Assembly (NCBI GenBank): GCA_002424625.1
Contig: DIKR01000010.1
Location: forward strand, 1 to 27,058
Origin: Desulfuromonadaceae bacterium UBA5613
GTDB lineage: Bacteria; Desulfobacterota; Desulfuromonadia; Desulfuromonadales; UBA2197
Direction: 5' to 3'
DNA: 27,058 bases
Shown here: piece after piece, positions 25,846 through 27,058 of the stretch
How positions within the stretch are numbered: position 1 is the stretch's first letter
How the letters are laid out: every line of letters begins with the position of its first letter
Program-made: the position numbers and the translations under genes
Notes under the pieces: model-generated
The model's database searches: none
What the model was told of the DNA's origin: nothing
What the model saw: only the letters and a program-made list of their open reading frames with translations

Positions 25846-27058
25846 AGCGCAGCGCCTCCGCCGGATCCATGCGCGCCGCCCGCCAGGCCGGATAGATTGT
25901 CGCCAGCAGACAGATGATCATCGCCGTGATCGCAACGATGGTAACATCCGAAGAATAAACGACCGAGGGAAAGCGCTCCATGCCGTAAACGGCTTGATCA
26001 AAGATGCGGACTCCGCTCAAAAGTTCAATCCCTTTAATAATCGGATCGGCATTCTTTGCCAGCAGGAGTCCAAGGAGGGTCCCGGCGCCGGTGCCGATAA
26101 TCCCGATAATCAGCCCTTCAAAGACAAAGATCTTCATGATGCTCTGCGATGTCGCGCCCATGGTGCGAAGGATAGCAATATCCTTGTGTTTTTCCATGAC
26201 GACCATGATCAGGGTGGTGGCAATATTAAAGGCTGCCACCAGAATAATGATGCCGAGAACGATGAAGAGTCCGAGTTTTTCAAGCTTGATCGCAGAAAGG
26301 AAAGAGCCGAAGAGGTCTTCCCAGGAGCGGACAACATAAGGATAGCTAAAGGTTGAACGCAGCTCCTGACTGACCACGGCCGCCGAAGAGAAAGAGTCGG
26401 TTTCGATCTCGATACCACTGACTGCTTCACCAATCTCCAGCAGTCGTTGCGCCTGACGCAGATCGACGTAAGCAAAATAGGTATCCATAAAACCGCCGCG
26501 CTGAGTGAAGATACCGACAACGCGAAAGCTCTTCATCTTCGGCATCATGCCGAAGGGGGTGATGGTAAAGATCGGCGGGATGACATTGATCGTCTCGCCG
26601 ACCGTAATCCCCAGAGTCGAGGCGGTGTCGATGCCGATGATGATCCCCGGCAAAGCACTTTCATCCGCAAAGACCATGGTCCGGGCATCGCCGCCGACAG
26701 CGGACTGAATCTTCTGCTTGAAGATCTTGTTGCCGGCCTCAATCCCCTTGACGGTCACCGCCGCCACATTCCCCCGCGACACCAGCATCGCTTCTTTGGA
26801 GACAAACGGTTGGGCCGAAAGGATCTTGGTGGAGACCGATTGGGCCTCGGCGATAACCTTTGGCACCTCCGTGAGCTCATCGCCGTAGCGCTGGATGAGA
26901 ACATGCGGAATTGAACCGAGAATCTGCTGCCGCACGGCATCATGAAAACCGGTCATGACGGCGAGGACGACGATCAATGCCGCCACCCCGAGCATGACTC
27001 CGGCGATGGAGAGGAAGGAGATAACGGAGATAAAAGTCTGCTTGCGCTTGGCCCGCAG
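25838..27058 (-). CDS. Lipoprotein-releasing permease LolC/LolE, 5' end outside the window
   Basis: FtsX-type permease, 406 residues in the window. The frame stays open to the edge, with LRAKRKQTFISVISFLSIAG (27058-26999) matching the N-terminal region of LolC/E, so only a short N-terminus is missing. One membrane segment lies near the start, then a large periplasmic domain. Three C-terminal membrane segments follow (FIVLGIIILVAAFNIATTLI, then GLIIGIIGTGAGTLLGLLLA, then VTIVAITAMIICLLATIYPA). It ends WRAARMDPAEALRYD, as in LolC/E. A single permease is seen, as in bacteria with one LolC/E-type protein, but a second could lie outside. Confidence 0.94.
   Translation of the reverse strand: MRAKRKQTFISVISFLSIAGVMLGVAALIVVLAVMTGFHDAVRQQILGSIPHVLIQRYGDELTEVPKVIAEAQSVSTKILSAQPFVSKEAMLVSRGNVAAVTVKGIEAGNKIFKQKIQSAVGGDARTMVFADESALPGIIIGIDTASTLGITVGETINVIPPIFTITPFGMMPKMKSFRVVGIFTQRGGFMDTYFAYVDLRQAQRLLEIGEAVSGIEIETDSFSSAAVVSQELRSTFSYPYVVRSWEDLFGSFLSAIKLEKLGLFIVLGIIILVAAFNIATTLIMVVMEKHKDIAILRTMGATSQSIMKIFVFEGLIIGIIGTGAGTLLGLLLAKNADPIIKGIELLSGVRIFDQAVYGMERFPSVVYSSDVTIVAITAMIICLLATIYPAWRAARMDPAEALRYD

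Overview
The window reads as a chromosomal segment of a Gram-negative bacterium, most likely one of the Desulfuromonadales/Geobacter-like deltaproteobacteria. This rests on the gene order of the lipid A operon (lolC/E-lolD-bamA-skp-lpxD-fabZ-lpxA ... lpxB-msbA-DUF374-waaA-lpxK-Trm112) and on the C-rich palindromic repeats. It is an inference, not a species call. Every recognised gene is on the minus strand, so transcription runs from high to low coordinates.

Right block (27058 to 19859): outer-membrane biogenesis. It holds the 3' part of a LolC/E permease, the LolD ATPase, BamA, an OmpH/Skp chaperone, LpxD, FabZ and LpxA. Start and stop codons overlap or lie close together. A 12-bp hairpin followed by a U-rich tract just after lpxA (19859-19896) looks like a real terminator.

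Middle block (about 19858 to 10530): a type I-C CRISPR-Cas island lying between lpxA and lpxB. Order along transcription: cas3, a 262-bp gap, cas5c, cas8c (with an internal cas11c start), cas7, cas4, a DUF559 nuclease gene, cas1, cas2, leader, and a very short array with three intact 37-bp repeats and two decayed ones. Eight related C/G-rich palindromic elements are scattered through the island and none was seen elsewhere. They touch the ends of cas4, DUF559 and cas1, and they frame the island.

The most interesting stretch is the cas3-cas5c gap (16995-17256). It has a good promoter-like sequence, a strong ribosome binding site and a 12-codon ORF in which four codons are the rare Arg codon AGA. 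A single CRISPR-repeat-like hairpin ending in GTGGATTGAAAT follows, then a spacer-like segment and a 9-bp hairpin. The spacer-like segment matches a site just upstream of the mini-ORF's promoter: a TTC PAM, a perfect 5-nt seed, and 13 of the first 17 positions, with mismatches at 6 and 12 (positions flipped out in type I complexes) and at 7 and 8. These are the parts of a CreTA module, an RNA toxin held down by a crRNA-like antitoxin and Cascade, here in a type I-C setting.

Left block (10525 to 1): lpxB starts a second unit with its own promoter (TTGACA, 18 bp, TACATT). It continues through msbA, a DUF374 acyltransferase, waaA, lpxK, a 59-residue Trm112-like gene, gmhA, hldE and gmhB, making and exporting Kdo-lipid A and ADP-heptose. 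ahcY follows, and then a tRNA-Leu(CAA) with its own promoter, cut by the window edge. No lpxI or lpxH gene is seen where a UDP-diacylglucosamine hydrolase gene could be expected, between lpxA and lpxB.
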